The notes below the pieces were generated by a model, which was not told the origin of the DNA, made no database searches, and worked only from the letters and a program-made list of their open reading frames with translations. Below are positions 1 through 12,051 of a DNA stretch of 64,000 nt, in pieces. The translations under genes and the position numbers were made by a program. The DNA is from Acanthacorydalis orientalis (taxonomy: Eukaryota > Arthropoda > Insecta > Megaloptera > Corydalidae): assembly GCA_034766995.1 (NCBI GenBank), contig CM068313.1, positions 38,568,496 to 38,632,495 of the forward strand, written 5' to 3'. How positions within the stretch are numbered: the stretch's first letter is position 1; each line of letters starts with the position of its first letter.

Positions 1-969
1 TTTTTCTTTTTTCATCCGAAAAAAAATGTTTCAGCATGTGAAGATTTTTAACAATTAATAGAATTTAAAAAAAATAAATTCGTTTGTATTGGACCTGCAA
101 TTGATGAGTGTGCATATTTTTCTTACATAGAATTAGGCTTAGATTTAGGATTAGAAGCAAGCACAGTAATTGTTTTGGTTACTTTAGAGAAGTATGTGTT
201 AATCACATGACATTCTATTTTACATAATTATTAAAACTATACTTGTTCTGAAATCATATAATACATTAAAATACCTATTTACTTTTACTTGTGAAAAAAG
301 TCAGTTTTTAAAAATAATCATGCATACATGTTTTCAATAAACTTCTATTCTTTTGAATATTTGTTTGTTTGTCAAAATTCAAACTATAAATATCAAATAA
401 TGAAAACAAGCTTGTATGGAGTAACTACAAGGAAATGTACCCATTAATGATTTCATTCATAAAAGTTAAATATTTTATTCTGCGTTTGAATTGAAAATCT
501 TGATATCAATAAACTTCTCGTTTATACATTATTAGTGTATAATATCTTAGAAATTTATGTTTTCTAAATGATTGAAAATAGTATCTCATTTAAATAATCG
601 TATCTTTTTTATGCATTGTGTCTAAAAAAATATATTATTAGACTTATAATTACTAGTACTATGTACTTTTATTTCTTTTCCGAATTTTTTCTTTATTTAA
701 CCATTGAAGAATTGCATAATTCATATATTTTTAAAAATCAATTAAAAGATACTTTTCTTTTTTAAAGGTCTTACACGTATTTAATATTTAAGAAACTACA
801 ATGAGTTTTTGAAATTACAGTTGGTCGTGAGTTCAATATTTCTTATTGTCATATAAAAAAGAGAGCGACATAACGAAAGACACGTAATATCATTTTCTAT
901 ATTCTTAAAGTTGTAAATACGCTTTCAATTAATTTTTAAGCAAATAATTTGCTGCTTTAACACGCACAA

Positions 970-973
<4 letters not shown>
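1..973. other. AT-rich DNA without recognisable features
   Basis: No coding, repeat-family or RNA signal that I can support. Confidence 0.6.

Positions 974-1050
<77 letters not shown>
974..1050. repeat. (TA)n microsatellite, 77 bp
   Basis: Pure TA dinucleotide run. The YIYIYI reading frames through it are an artefact. Confidence 0.97.
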
Positions 1051-1051
<1 letters not shown>

Positions 1052-1505
1052 TTGAGTGGTATAAAATGGTTTTCATTTTCAATAAAAAATATTTTCTTGT
1101 CATTTAATAACAATGTAGAGGTAATTCATGAAAAATAAATTCATTTCTTTATCGCAAATATTGAGAAATAAACCAAATTCCATAATATTAATTTTCTTAA
1201 TGATAAAAATCCACATTACTTGTCAAAGTGACGAAAAATGTTTGCTTTGTCAGCTCATAGGTTTCAAGTTAAATTCGTTAAGTTTCGTTATTAGGTATTT
1301 ATGTTTAAATATATTATTTTGTAAAAATCAATAAACAGTTTTTCTTTCCATGTTTTTTCTACTCTCCCGTCAATTTTGACGGGCTATATACTAGTTTATT
1401 AATATTTTGTCATTCATGTATACTCATATATTAATGATGTTTATCTTAATACACAGAAAAAAATGATATCAATAAGAAATGAATCAATGAGTATATATAT
1501 ATATA
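1051..1505. other. AT-rich DNA without recognisable features
   Basis: A 68-codon plus-strand frame at 1128-1334 is the only open stretch and shows no family features. Confidence 0.55.
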
Positions 1506-2413
1506 TTAAAGGTTCCGGAAAAATTTTTCGTTTAGATGACAGTGTTGCTGGTGTAAATCGAAGCAAATCCAGAATTAACAATTCAAGAATTATCTAATAC
1601 ACTCCAGTGCCCTTGGTCAACAGTACAAGAACATATGAAAAAAATCGGAAAGGTCTGGAGAGAAGATGTTTGGGTACCGCACGATCTTACTGAAGAAAAC
1701 AAAATGGTTCGGATAAACACGTGTACGTTACTCAAGATATGGGTCTCCGCTGGAGCTTTTTTAAAAAGTTTTGTCATAAGTGACGAAAAATGGTTCCTTT
1801 ATCACAACAGAAAATGTAATAAACAATGGTTGTCACCAAATCAGAAAGCAAAATCATCTCCTAAGCCAAGTTTGACCATTCGAAAGATATTACTCTGTGT
1901 TTGATGGAATTATAGAGGAATCATTTATTATGAGACGTTAAACCCTGGATAAAATGTTAATCCTGATCTCTATTGTGCAACTGGATCGCTCGAATCAGAA
2001 TTTAATCAGAAAACGACCAGAAACTGTAAATAGGGGTGGCGTTATTCTTCAACGAGACAACGCACAATCGCATGCAGCTAAGAAGACACGTGAAAAAATT
2101 TCCGAGCTTGTTTGGGAGGTTCGATTGCACCCTCACTACTCACCAGACATTCCATCCTCTGATTACCATTTATTTCGGTCACTGGAACATTTTTTTAAGA
2201 AATATAGACACATAGATGTGAACCGTGTTAAAATGACCCCTGAACATTTTTTTTATTAAAAGAATTTTACAAATTAAGAATATTTTCTCATCCTGATAGA
2301 TGGCAGACGGTGACAGATAATAATGGAAACTATGTTATTCAATAAAATACAAATTTTTCTCTCTTAAGTAGTTTTTATTTAAATATAAAAAAAGAAAAAA
2401 CTATCCGGTACCC

Positions 2414-2417
<4 letters not shown>
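1506..2417 (+). mobile_element. Mariner transposon remnant inside a (TA)n tract
   Basis: Imperfect terminal repeats TTAAAGGTTCCGG (1506) and TTAGGGGTACCGG (reverse complement, ending 2417). The relic transposase runs in pieces from about 1560 to 2330. The catalytic triad is visible as ISDEKW, QRDNAQSH and SSDYHLF, a DD34D arrangement. The N-terminal paired-like helix-turn-helix half is deleted, and stops and frameshifts break the rest (for example near 1904 and 1950). The left flank is TATATATATA and the right flank is (TA)n, so it inserted into, or seeded, a TA microsatellite. It looks inactive. Confidence 0.85.
1635..2259 (+). pseudogene. Mariner transposase pseudogene (N-terminus deleted)
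   Basis: Two frame segments, 1635-1904 and 1954-2259. The first carries KIGKVWREDVWVPHDLTEEN, the linker before the catalytic core, and the first aspartate in SDEKWFLYHN. The second carries the second aspartate (RDNAQSHAAK) and third (SSDYHLFRSLEHF). A segment between them (around 1905-1953) reads through stops. There is a further continuation with a DRWQ(T)VTDNNG-like C-terminus near 2300. Confidence 0.8.

Positions 2418-2462
<45 letters not shown>
2417..2462. repeat. (TA)n at the right end of a mariner
   Basis: Begins at the terminal TTAGGGG repeat of the element at 1506-2417. Confidence 0.95.
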
Positions 2463-2470
<8 letters not shown>

Positions 2471-2485
2471 TTACATACATACATA

Positions 2486-2914
2486 CAGGAATACCTTGAT
2501 TTATGACAGGGTTACGTTCCGCAAAATTGCGACTCAACTTGAAACGACTTAAATCGGACCAAATTGCACGAGTATACCAAGCAAAATTTAAGTCACATAA
2601 TTTGGATTAATGTATGTGTACATAAGGATATGTGTATATTATGGAAATGTATTTAAATCAATAGACATTTTTGTGTATACATATATGTATATAGAAATAT
2701 ATTTCGCAAGAATTACTATACATATGTATGTACATTGTATATATGTATTTGTTAATTTGAGTTCTTAATTAATCCATGCTTTCATCTGACGTGATGATGG
2801 TGGTAGGCGATATTAAATATAGAGGCGAAATAATATCGAGTCGAGGTGAGAATTTTTATACAACTTACCAGTGAAACGACATTAAACGAAGCGTTTTAAA
2901 TCGAGGTATTCCCG
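2486..2914. mobile_element. Tigger-like MITE
   Basis: 429 bp with inverted ends CAGGAATACCTTGATTTA and, at the right, TAAATCGAGGTATTCCCG. Next to the left end is GACAGGGTTACGTTCC. A CAGG(C/A)ATACCT terminus and TA target are features of pogo/Tigger-derived MITEs. No coding capacity. It follows directly on the mariner and (TA)n at 1506-2462. Confidence 0.65.
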
Positions 2915-3469
2915 TCTTCTTCATTTAAATATTAACTCAAAATTATTATTACAGTCATATTTGAGTGGCGTTCCCATTGCCATCGTCGTCAATCTTTTGA
3001 AACGAATTCCTTAATAACCACACGTGTTCTCGCAATTGATTTTTTTGTCAACTTTTTTCTGTCGTATCACATTTTTTAAATGTCATACAATAAAAAAATG
3101 ACATTTGCAACCAGGAGAAGAAGTGTTTTGTTTTTCTTAACATGTCACGAGTTATTTGACATATATTTCATGTACATAAATAAAACTTATCTCGTGTTAC
3201 TTGCCCTCGTTGTCCTTGTTTTCATATGTTCTTAATTAGCATTGCAAATTTTATTTTTGATTGTTTTAAAATGTTCACAAATTGAACCACATGATATTTG
3301 TTATATTATTATTATTTCACTAGTACATTAGTTATTCAACAGTGTTTTCCTGAATAATTTTCAACAAAACGGCTCAGGCGTTTAATGTCTCTCTGGAGGT
3401 TATTATTTTAAAACGAAAGTATGCCATGAAAATAAAATTAAAAGTTTGAATTGCTAATCATATATACAC

Positions 3470-3474
<5 letters not shown>
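2915..3474. other. AT-rich DNA with one small hairpin
   Basis: A short inverted repeat AAATGTCAT...ATGACATTT lies near 3077-3108. Otherwise nothing is recognisable. Confidence 0.5.
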
Positions 3475-3517
<43 letters not shown>

Positions 3518-3525
3518 CATATATG

Positions 3526-3565
<40 letters not shown>
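3475..3565. repeat. (TA)n, two blocks, left flank of the 3.6-kb element
   Basis: Two TA runs separated by TTATACATATATGTTATA, itself palindromic, then TTTATTTATT before the mariner TIR. Confidence 0.95.
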
Positions 3566-3569
<4 letters not shown>

Positions 3570-3576
3570 TTATTTA

Positions 3577-4104
3577 TTAGGTATAAAAAATAATTCACTG
3601 CCTTTAAGTTGAATCAGTCATTCTGTTTTAAATTAAAATATTTTTTTGTTTTAGAATTTTGAAATGCCAACCCTAACATTTAAACTATTAACTAAACAAA
3701 ACAATCGACACTATATATCTTGTCCAAGCAATTGGTATAACCTCACAAAACAGTAGTGAACATGAAGACGCCCGAAGGCCAGCATATTAGTGATTGTATA
3801 CTTTTTGCATTTCAATTGAAAAAAATGCTGCAGAAGCTACGGGAATGATTTGTTCAACTTTGAAAGGTGTCGTGACACATAAAACATGCAAAAAAATGCT
3901 AAAACATTGGATGAGGTCCAAAAATGCGTTACTACTTCATCGATTCAAAGCCGCCATATTTTTTTCGGCAAGGGATTCGTCAGATATCCGACAGATGGAG
4001 CGAAGTTATACAAAATAATGATGGATGTTTTGAGGATTGAACTGTATTTCATTTTTCCGCAAATATTCGTTTTCTCTAAAAAAAAGTGTAGAATTCAGTT
4101 ATAC

Positions 4105-4109
<5 letters not shown>
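3577..4109 (+). mobile_element. Internally deleted mariner (MITE-like) flanked by (TA)n
   Basis: Same family as the element at 35765-37605. The left 350 bp match its 5' end: TIR TTAGGTATAAAAAATAATTC, then the start of the transposase with QHISDCILFAFQLKKNAAEA-like residues and the HKTCKK motif. The last about 170 bp match its 3' end (FFSARDSSDIRQMERSYTK). The whole catalytic core between is missing, with the junction near 3925. Both flanks are (TA)n arrays (3475-3565, 4108-4159). Confidence 0.75.

Positions 4110-4159
<50 letters not shown>
4108..4159. repeat. (TA)n right flank of the 3.6-kb element
   Basis: TA run starting at the right TIR of the deleted mariner. Confidence 0.95.
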
Positions 4160-4164
<5 letters not shown>

Positions 4165-4596
4165 GTTCATTATTCAATCTTTTGTAAACATGTTAATATT
4201 ATCACAAATGAAACACCTGATTCTTAATGCAATTGTATTGTTAAGCACAATCTAGCATTCTATTTTTATTGCAGAACAAGGGACAGATAAATAACACATC
4301 TTTTTTTCAAACATAAACCTAACAATAAAATTGTTAAAATAAATATCGAAACAGAAAAGACTACGTCAAATATTAAACCTTATTTCCTACATAATTGAAA
4401 TTTAATGTATGTAATTTATTTCTGTAAAATTATATCGCCTAAAATGCATCCTTGGAAGTCAATATTTCACAAAAATATTTTTTTATTATTGTCACAGATG
4501 ACAGATTTTTATTATAAATAAAACTTGGTGGTGTTAGTAAGAATACAGTTTTAATTAATCAATTTAACATAGAAACAGTAGTCAGTTTTATATTTT

Positions 4597-4599
<3 letters not shown>

Positions 4600-4650
<51 letters not shown>

Positions 4651-4659
4651 TAAATATAA

Positions 4660-4732
<73 letters not shown>
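4600..4732. repeat. Compound (TA)n-(AATA)n-(TA)n
   Basis: Two TA runs around an AATAAATAAATAAATATAAA core. Confidence 0.95.
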
Positions 4733-4738
<6 letters not shown>

Positions 4739-4781
4739 GAATATTTGCAAATACATGCTAATATTTGTCAAAATATAGTTT

Positions 4782-4942
4782 TGGCACTGTAACTAAATTC
4801 ACTTTCACAAATTCGTTTTTTTCATCCCACAAACTGCAAAACTTTGAAATTGATTATTATTGATCATTTTTTTCTTATGTGCATTTTTACACTATGTGGG
4901 ACGAGAGAAAAAATCATTTGTGAAAGAAAGTAATATTTGTCA
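4782..4942. repeat. Dispersed repeat family X, copy 1
   Basis: Ends are inverted. The left half begins GGCACTGTAACTAAATTCAC then TTTCACAAATTCG and CATCCCACA. The right half mirrors it as TGTGGGACGAGAG and CATTTGTGAAAGAAAG. The centre carries TTATTGATCATTTTT. It matches the copies at 9776, 34592 and 43755. Confidence 0.6.
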
Positions 4943-6000
4943 TTCTGTTTCTATCTGAAGATTTTTATATTTTACATAATTTTCATCTAAATTGTGGTTT
5001 GTATGTGTTGTATATAAAAAAACATCATGTTATTTTCTTCAAAATTTACTTTTTGTAAAGATCTCAATTTTACTATAAAATGAGTATTTATGTTTAAATA
5101 CAATTTCGAAATACATAAAATAATTCAAACGAATAGCTATATTCTATTTGTATCGCTGTACATTTTTTGATGTATCTTTATATTATTTTTAATTATCAAC
5201 TGTTTGTTTTGTTCATAAGCCATTAAATAATTTGATTATCATTAAATATTATTAATTCGTCATGATCGCCGACAATTATTGTACAGGAAATAAAAAAAAT
5301 TATCCGCATGATATAACCATATTTTTCTATTGTTTTATTTTTGTTGTAATGGCTTAATGACTTAAATTCATGAATAGAATAGTAAACAAACACGCCCTCT
5401 TGAAATTCACAATGAAACTTGTCATATTCGTTTGGTGACGAGACCTTGTAAGCCTATTAAACCCTAATTAATTATGAAAATAAAGTATTCTAGACATGCA
5501 TTTGATCCATTTAAATAAACGAGTAGTTTTAAATATTTTTAAGTCAGTACTGAAAACATGTAATAAAATTATGTTTTGAATAAAATTGTATTAGTTTATT
5601 TTTTTTATTCTTTGTGCCGTCAATTTGAATGTTAAATTTTGAATATATTTCAAATCGTTATGATTTCTCTACAAGAATTGTGTTTTACATTCTATGTTTA
5701 TTATTATTACATTAAATACTACAATTTGAAATATCATTTTATCGAATTTTATTATAATGACTTGTGATATGAATAAAATATTTGAACTGAACGTATTCCG
5801 ATGTAACTACCTAAATCTATAAATATATTGTAGGTAAGAGTCATTTACATCGATTTTGCTCTGTAATACATATTATTTTACTAATTTGATATTTGATTCT
5901 GTAAAAAATGTTCTATTTGCGATTCTACTGGAACCCATCACATTCTGTATACAAATAAAACTTACCTATATATGTTTGTATATACACATATACAGACTAG
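4943..6000. other. AT-rich DNA without recognisable features
   Basis: Nothing recognisable. Confidence 0.55.
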
Positions 6001-6064
6001 GGGGCTTCGCTCTCTGGTCACTGCGCTCACCAACCCCCGAGCTCAAAGCGCTCGCCTACTTCTT
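6001..6064. repeat. GC-rich patch in AT-rich DNA
   Basis: About 64 bases beginning GGGGCTTCGCTCTCTGGTCA and ending in AAAGCGCTCGCCTACTTC, far richer in G+C than anything nearby. The GGGG-CTTCGC...AACCCCCGAGC layout is a loose inverted repeat. It reads like the end of an unidentified mobile element. Confidence 0.4.
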
Positions 6065-6098
6065 AATTATAAGCGTGTCATGTAACCGAATGAAACAA

Positions 6099-6160
6099 TA
6101 AACATATTTGGGTATCATAGAAGCCACGTCTCAAATAAATAAGTCGACGTCTGGATTTAT

Positions 6161-6236
<76 letters not shown>

Positions 6237-6349
6237 TATGTCTATATAAATATTCTCGCAGATAGATCGTAATTTGTTTTTATATATGAGATAAACATAT
6301 TTGAGCACCATAGAAACCTCGACGTCATAAATAAATAAGTCGTCATCGA
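6099..6349 (+). repeat. Pair of about 55-bp direct repeats separated by (TA)n
   Basis: 6099-6156 and 6291-6349 share ATAAACATATTTG, then CCATAGAA or TCATAGAA, then CACGTC/CGACGTC and AAATAAATAAGTCG. A (TA)n of about 70 bp lies between at 6165-6234. Probably the duplicated flank or subrepeat of an unidentified element beginning near the GC-rich patch at 6001. Confidence 0.55.
6165..6234. repeat. (TA)n, 70 bp
   Basis: Pure TA run between the two 55-bp direct repeats. Confidence 0.95.
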
Positions 6350-8160
6350 AAATTTGTTATGGATAATTATGATTATATATATATATATAGAGAGAGAGGG
6401 GGGGATTATTGCGTTGTTTTTTCTCTAATATTTACAAATTATATTAAATTGTAAAAAGCATAAAGAAGTGTTCGAATAAAACCTATTGTTATACACTTCA
6501 AAACACCAATGAAATTATGTATTGTTCATTCTCGGAAGCTATAAACCCAGTAATATAATTTGTTTTGCCTTGACATAAAAATATTTTTGTATTGTTTTCT
6601 TGTTCAAATCTATCGTTCGCAGTAGTAAGATTTTTATTTTCACATAAAAACTTAATTACATTAATACTAATACATATAAGTGTATGTTTGAGTGTGTGTA
6701 TATATATATATATGTCGTAGTCGAATTAATATAATTTTATTATTTGTGATCATCATGTTTCTAATTTATGAATAGAAAAATCTTCATTTAACTATCTACT
6801 AATAAATTTCTGTTTGCTGAGTATACTTTTACACTAATATTATCATTGTCGGCGTATTTATTTGTTGAGAGTTTTTCGTTCTCTAGAGTTTCACTTGAGA
6901 TTTTTGCTTGATAGCAAGAATATAAGTGATAATTTGTTTTAACATGGCTTTCGTTTATCGTCCATAACAGTTGTGTCGTATCTTTGCAAGTCTTTTTATT
7001 GCCACCAGAACAATTTTCCTCTTTTTTTCATCATACTCAACTGTGTAATTTTAGTTTCGTAGCATTCTATTTTGTTTCTAGTTTTTCGTATTCTCTTATG
7101 TTTACTAATTCGAATCATTGTTGATATTAAAATGTGGAGATTTTTTTTGCTTCGTTAATACTTCGTTCAGAACACACAACTTATTTAATCAGTTTGATTT
7201 TTCTAAATATATATTTTTCAACTCGGTTGTAACTATATATAATTTTTTTAATTATTTTGTAATCAATTTAAATTAATAATATTGTTATATTAAACTCGGA
7301 CACTGAATTAAATATTAATATGAGTAATAAACATAGTTGTGTATTTTAAAAAGATAATAAAAATTAACTTCTAAAAAACTCATACCACTTTTCCTAATTA
7401 TATTCCTAAACTCAGTAGTCATTACTATACGTTAAATTATGATAAAATATTCAGACCTCAATTACAGCAAGTATATTCAAAGGATTTTTAAATTTTTCAA
7501 AATATAAATTTAATAAAGTATTATTGATTTTTTTATCAGTGTCATGTTAACAAGCGATTATCTCTAGCAAAAAATTGATCTCGCAATTTTAATGATTTTA
7601 ATACTTTATAATCGCATCAAAAACAACATGCCATTCATATTTTAATATGTATTTGTTACAACTTTTGTTATATCATAAAACGAGACTCGCTTTAATGTTC
7701 GCGCTTTTATTCTTGACTGTTGATAATTGTGAAAAGTTCAGATATATGAAGCAGAATAACAGTTTCAACAGATTCGTTACGTTTAGAAAATTCTGCGTAA
7801 CTGCTCGATCATTATTCAGGTGTATCGTTCCGTAAATCAATCAAAAACTATATTCACACGTATGCCGATATACATTTTTTTAATATGTGAATATACTTTT
7901 GAATTAGATGAACACCCACACATACACACACACGCACGCGTATATGTATTTACATGTGTATTTGTGTATAATTTATATGCGCTGTTATAGATATACGTAG
8001 TATACAACTAAAAATATCTATTTTACCATAATCAATAAGTTATTTTTAGTTCACGTACGTAAAGATCTTATTCTTATTATCTTCAATACGTATTACTTTT
8101 TAGTTCAGTGAGTATATTGTGTTTATTAATGTTTGGATACGTGTATGCATATGTGTCTAT

Positions 8161-8172
<12 letters not shown>
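6350..8172. other. AT-rich DNA without recognisable features
   Basis: Contains a small TA/GA patch at 6375-6405 and (CA)n at 7915-7940. The 62-codon frame at 7647-7835 has a hydrophobic start but no other support. Confidence 0.5.

Positions 8173-8217
<45 letters not shown>
8173..8217. repeat. (TA)n, 45 bp
   Basis: Pure TA run after TATACATATATACA. Confidence 0.95.
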
Positions 8218-8220
<3 letters not shown>

Positions 8221-8690
8221 AATTGTAGTGTGAGCATAAAAAAATGTTGAAAACTAATGTGGTAATTTAATCGTTAAGTATTTACTTGTCATTAAGTTGC
8301 AGTATCAGTGTATATCTCTTTTGCGTTTTTTCAACATATGTACATGATTTTATGTATATAAGGAATCGGTTAAAAAATATTTGAACAAGTAAAATAAAAT
8401 ATACAATTTTGAATATATGTTCCTGTTTAATATGGTGCTTTTCAAAATAATCATCAACTTGAATATGTTGTTGCAATGCTTTTTCCATTTTTGGAAATTC
8501 CGTCGTAGTTCTTTTCATGAAATTAAAGTCTTCCTTTGTTCAGAGCCTGCATTTGTCGTTGTTATCAAATCGTTTTACAATTGTTGATAAACCAACTGAA
8601 TATATTGTTTATGATGTAATGCTTATTTCATTTTATACAAAAATCTGTGAACAAGCATCCAGTTGTGATAAATTGGATATCATGATGCTG

Positions 8691-8694
<4 letters not shown>

Positions 8695-8764
<70 letters not shown>
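8695..8764. repeat. (TA)n, 70 bp
   Basis: Pure TA run. Confidence 0.95.
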
Positions 8765-8765
<1 letters not shown>

Positions 8766-9775
8766 CATACAGTATTAACCCACGATAATCATTTCTGTTT
8801 AATTTTGTTGCTTAAATATCATAAAACCTGACGATAATATTGTTTTTCGTGGTACTACTAGTAGAAATAGATTGGTAATACACACATTTGTGGCATCGAA
8901 AAAAAGAAAAGTTATTATCTCCTTCACATTTAAAGATAATAAGAAAACTCAAACAAGAAAAAATCATAGAAAAGCACTATTTCAGAAAATGATAACAAAG
9001 AATGTTTAACATCTTAGACAGAATAGAAGAAACGCCAATTGTCAAAACACAAACAAGAGTCATCTACAAAACATTACTACAAATTTGTTCGGAAATTTAA
9101 CTGATTTCATACTTGAAAACTTTCCGCTACATATGTGTATAAAATTGCTGCCATTTTAAATGGATACGGGAAAACGTTTTTGTAGTACAAGTTTGTAAAT
9201 AATAACAATGAACTGATATTAATCTTTCAATAATTTGCATATTAGAAGACGGATGTTGATAAAGTTAACCAAACCATAATTCACACTGATTGCTTTACCT
9301 TGATTAATACATTCTTTAAAATATTTCATAATTCATATTCTTCAAGCCCCACTGTTCAACAAATTATAATTATTATATTTAATACTATGATTTACATAAT
9401 TGTAAACCATTATTTTATCAAATATTTCAAAAGCTTAAACATTAACATTTTTCAGATTCTATAAAATGTTTCATATATTTGAGTTAATGAAACTAAATTC
9501 TCTTTTAGTTTGTTACTGCTGACTAGTTAAATATTTGCTATTATTTTAAACAATTCTGTACATATTATATTTTTAAAAAAAATCAATGCACTGAACACAT
9601 TGCTATATTTATTAATGTTACTTTAGAAAATCTGATTTTTGTAAAATAATATTTTTTTAAAAAAAAAATATAATTAGGAATAATTTTATATGTCTACATA
9701 TATAATCAAATACATACACATGTAATTTCGGTGAATATACTTCTGACGAATGTAAAAAATTTGATTTTTCTGTGT

Positions 9776-9934
9776 CTGGTCACTCTGAGGATGGCGCGAT
9801 CGTCACGAAATGCGCATAATCAAAAAACATTGATTATAATTTATTGAACATTTTTGATCAGAAAACTTGTTCAGTGGTCTGTGGAGTGAGAAAAAGAATT
9901 CATTTGCGAATGTACATTTAGTCAGTGTCAGTAC
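9776..9934. repeat. Dispersed repeat family X, copy 2 (inverted orientation)
   Basis: The right end reads GTGGAGTGAGAAAAAGAATT then CATTTGCGAATGTACATTTA and GTCAGTGTCAG, the reverse complement of the left end of copy 3. The centre has TTTATTGAACATTTTTGATC. The left end includes an unusual GGATGGCGCGATCGTCACG stretch not seen in other copies. Confidence 0.6.
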
Positions 9935-11497
9935 TATATTATAACTGAAGTAATTCAATCTTGAAAGATTAATTTTATATCTCTGTTACGAATTGGTAAT
10001 AATGAAAAATAATATGAAATTAGATCTATACATCGGTGTGTTTGTACCGATAAATAAAAAAAACAATTTTGATAAATTTTGTAAGTTATTATTTAACGTA
10101 GAATGAATAAATGGGTACATATTTTAACGAATACATGATATCGAATTTCAACTATTGTTGTTGTTGATAATAATGCAAATAAATTGTATTCGTCCTAACA
10201 GTTTCACACTGCTATTAATATTAATTTTATAATAAAATATTAAACAAATTATTGTTAATATGTGTCTTAAACCAAATATTACTATCTTACAGCTAATAAT
10301 CGATTAAGTTCATAAATATTTGTATTTACAAGTTTTGATAAACGGAAATGATTGGAGATTAAATTTGAATGTTATTTTTATAGATTTTATTGCAGTAAGA
10401 GTAAAACAAAGTCTAAATGTGAAAAATTCGACCAAATTTTATTTCTTTTCCGTTAATTAACTTTTGTAACACTTCTGTGAACTTTTCAAACTTGTGACTT
10501 TTTAAATAAATTTTCAAAAACGACTGCATAGTTAGTATAACTTTATTATAAAAAAAAATGATCAAAATAGAACTTTCGAATTGATAATGAAATAACGATT
10601 GAGAATAATTAAGTTTTTGTAATTTAATATAATTCGTACACTAGAATCAAAATACTTGTAAAGAAAGTTATACATAATATTCTTTTTTTATAAGCGCACG
10701 GTCTATGTGTTTCTATATTGTTTAATCGGGTGTAACTTGAGGAATGTTAGTGTTCAAAACTGTGAATTGATTAAGTTTTAAATAACATATTATTTTTAGT
10801 GTGCGTAAAAAGTCTTCCGACATCATAACGTTATTTTATTATGAAATGGTAATTTATAATTAATTAATCTTTGAGTTCAATGTTGTATTGTAATTCGTAG
10901 AACGTTAAACAATATCGTTTCCATATAATAATGTTGAACTACAAATTGCTAAAATTACACGGAATTAATTAACTAAATCAATATTATTCTCCGTCGTTTC
11001 GTTAAATTTATAATACAAATTTAAACTAATATTATTTGTGAATATCATTTGTTGCTCCGTATATATAATTTCGAACTCGCTCGTTCGGGTATTTTAAATG
11101 TTACACGTCCATGATACAATTAATTCCGCGATAAAAACTTAAATGTTTTTTTTGCTTGCCATAAAATATACTAGTACAAATGAAACATGTAGACATAACA
11201 TTTTGGATAATCTTTTAAAAACTAGTAATAGTTTTACCGAATGAGGTCGCGATGGTTTCGACTAATCGTCGAAGTATTTTTAGTATGTTCAGTTTTCACA
11301 TATCATTTCTCGCATTAAAAGTGCTTGTTCTATTCGCGTTCGCATACATATGCGAGGACTGAATCATTTTTGGATTTTTAAATAATTTAGTAGTCAATTT
11401 TTCAATATGCTTGCACAGTATACGTTGCATTCCTTAAACTGAAACAGTGAAAAATTCGTACTTTAATATGTGTATAGTTTTAGAAATACGCATACAC

Positions 11498-11532
<35 letters not shown>

Positions 11533-12051
11533 CTGTAATTGACTATTATATACAATTTACTTGTTATGAATTTCTTATATTTAAATTTAATCACTTAAAC
11601 GGCACTAATAATTTTTTTTATAATTATTACACATATAATATCAAGCAAATGTATAAAACGTTCAATCGTTTTAGAAAAATAAAAAATGCCTCAAATATTT
11701 GTTTGTTTTTTTTTAAAAAAAAAATTTAAGTAAATATTCGAGTCCGTTTTTTTATTAATATAAGTACATTTCAGACACGAGTATTATTTTTATTTATGTG
11801 CGAATACCTGTATTCATTTTATTTTCTTGTAAACTGTTATAAGAAGCAGAAATACTTGAACTGTTTACATAATCATTTATAGATACTAGTATAGTAATAT
11901 GATTTTTTTCAAGTTTATAGCTGTACGTTACATGATATAACAAACATTCATTATTTAAAACTCGAATTGTTAAAACTAAAAAGTATAACTGCATTTAGAA
12001 AGTATTTCATCTATGAATTATCGTTTGAGGTAGAGTTTTTTTTTACATATA
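9935..12051. other. AT-rich DNA, gene-free
   Basis: Nothing apart from the short TA run at 11500. The small minus-strand frame at 11794-11994 is unsupported. Confidence 0.55.
11500..11531. repeat. (TA)n, 32 bp
   Basis: Pure TA run. Confidence 0.9.

Noticed and set aside
974..1050. Open frames made of repeated YI, here and at every TA array
   Set aside because: Pure (TA)n translates as alternating Tyr-Ile on both strands with no stop. These frames are repeat artefacts.
7647..7835. 62-codon frame with hydrophobic N-terminus resembling a secreted peptide
   Set aside because: Length and composition fit chance in AT-rich DNA; no cysteine pattern, splice context or homology that I can see.
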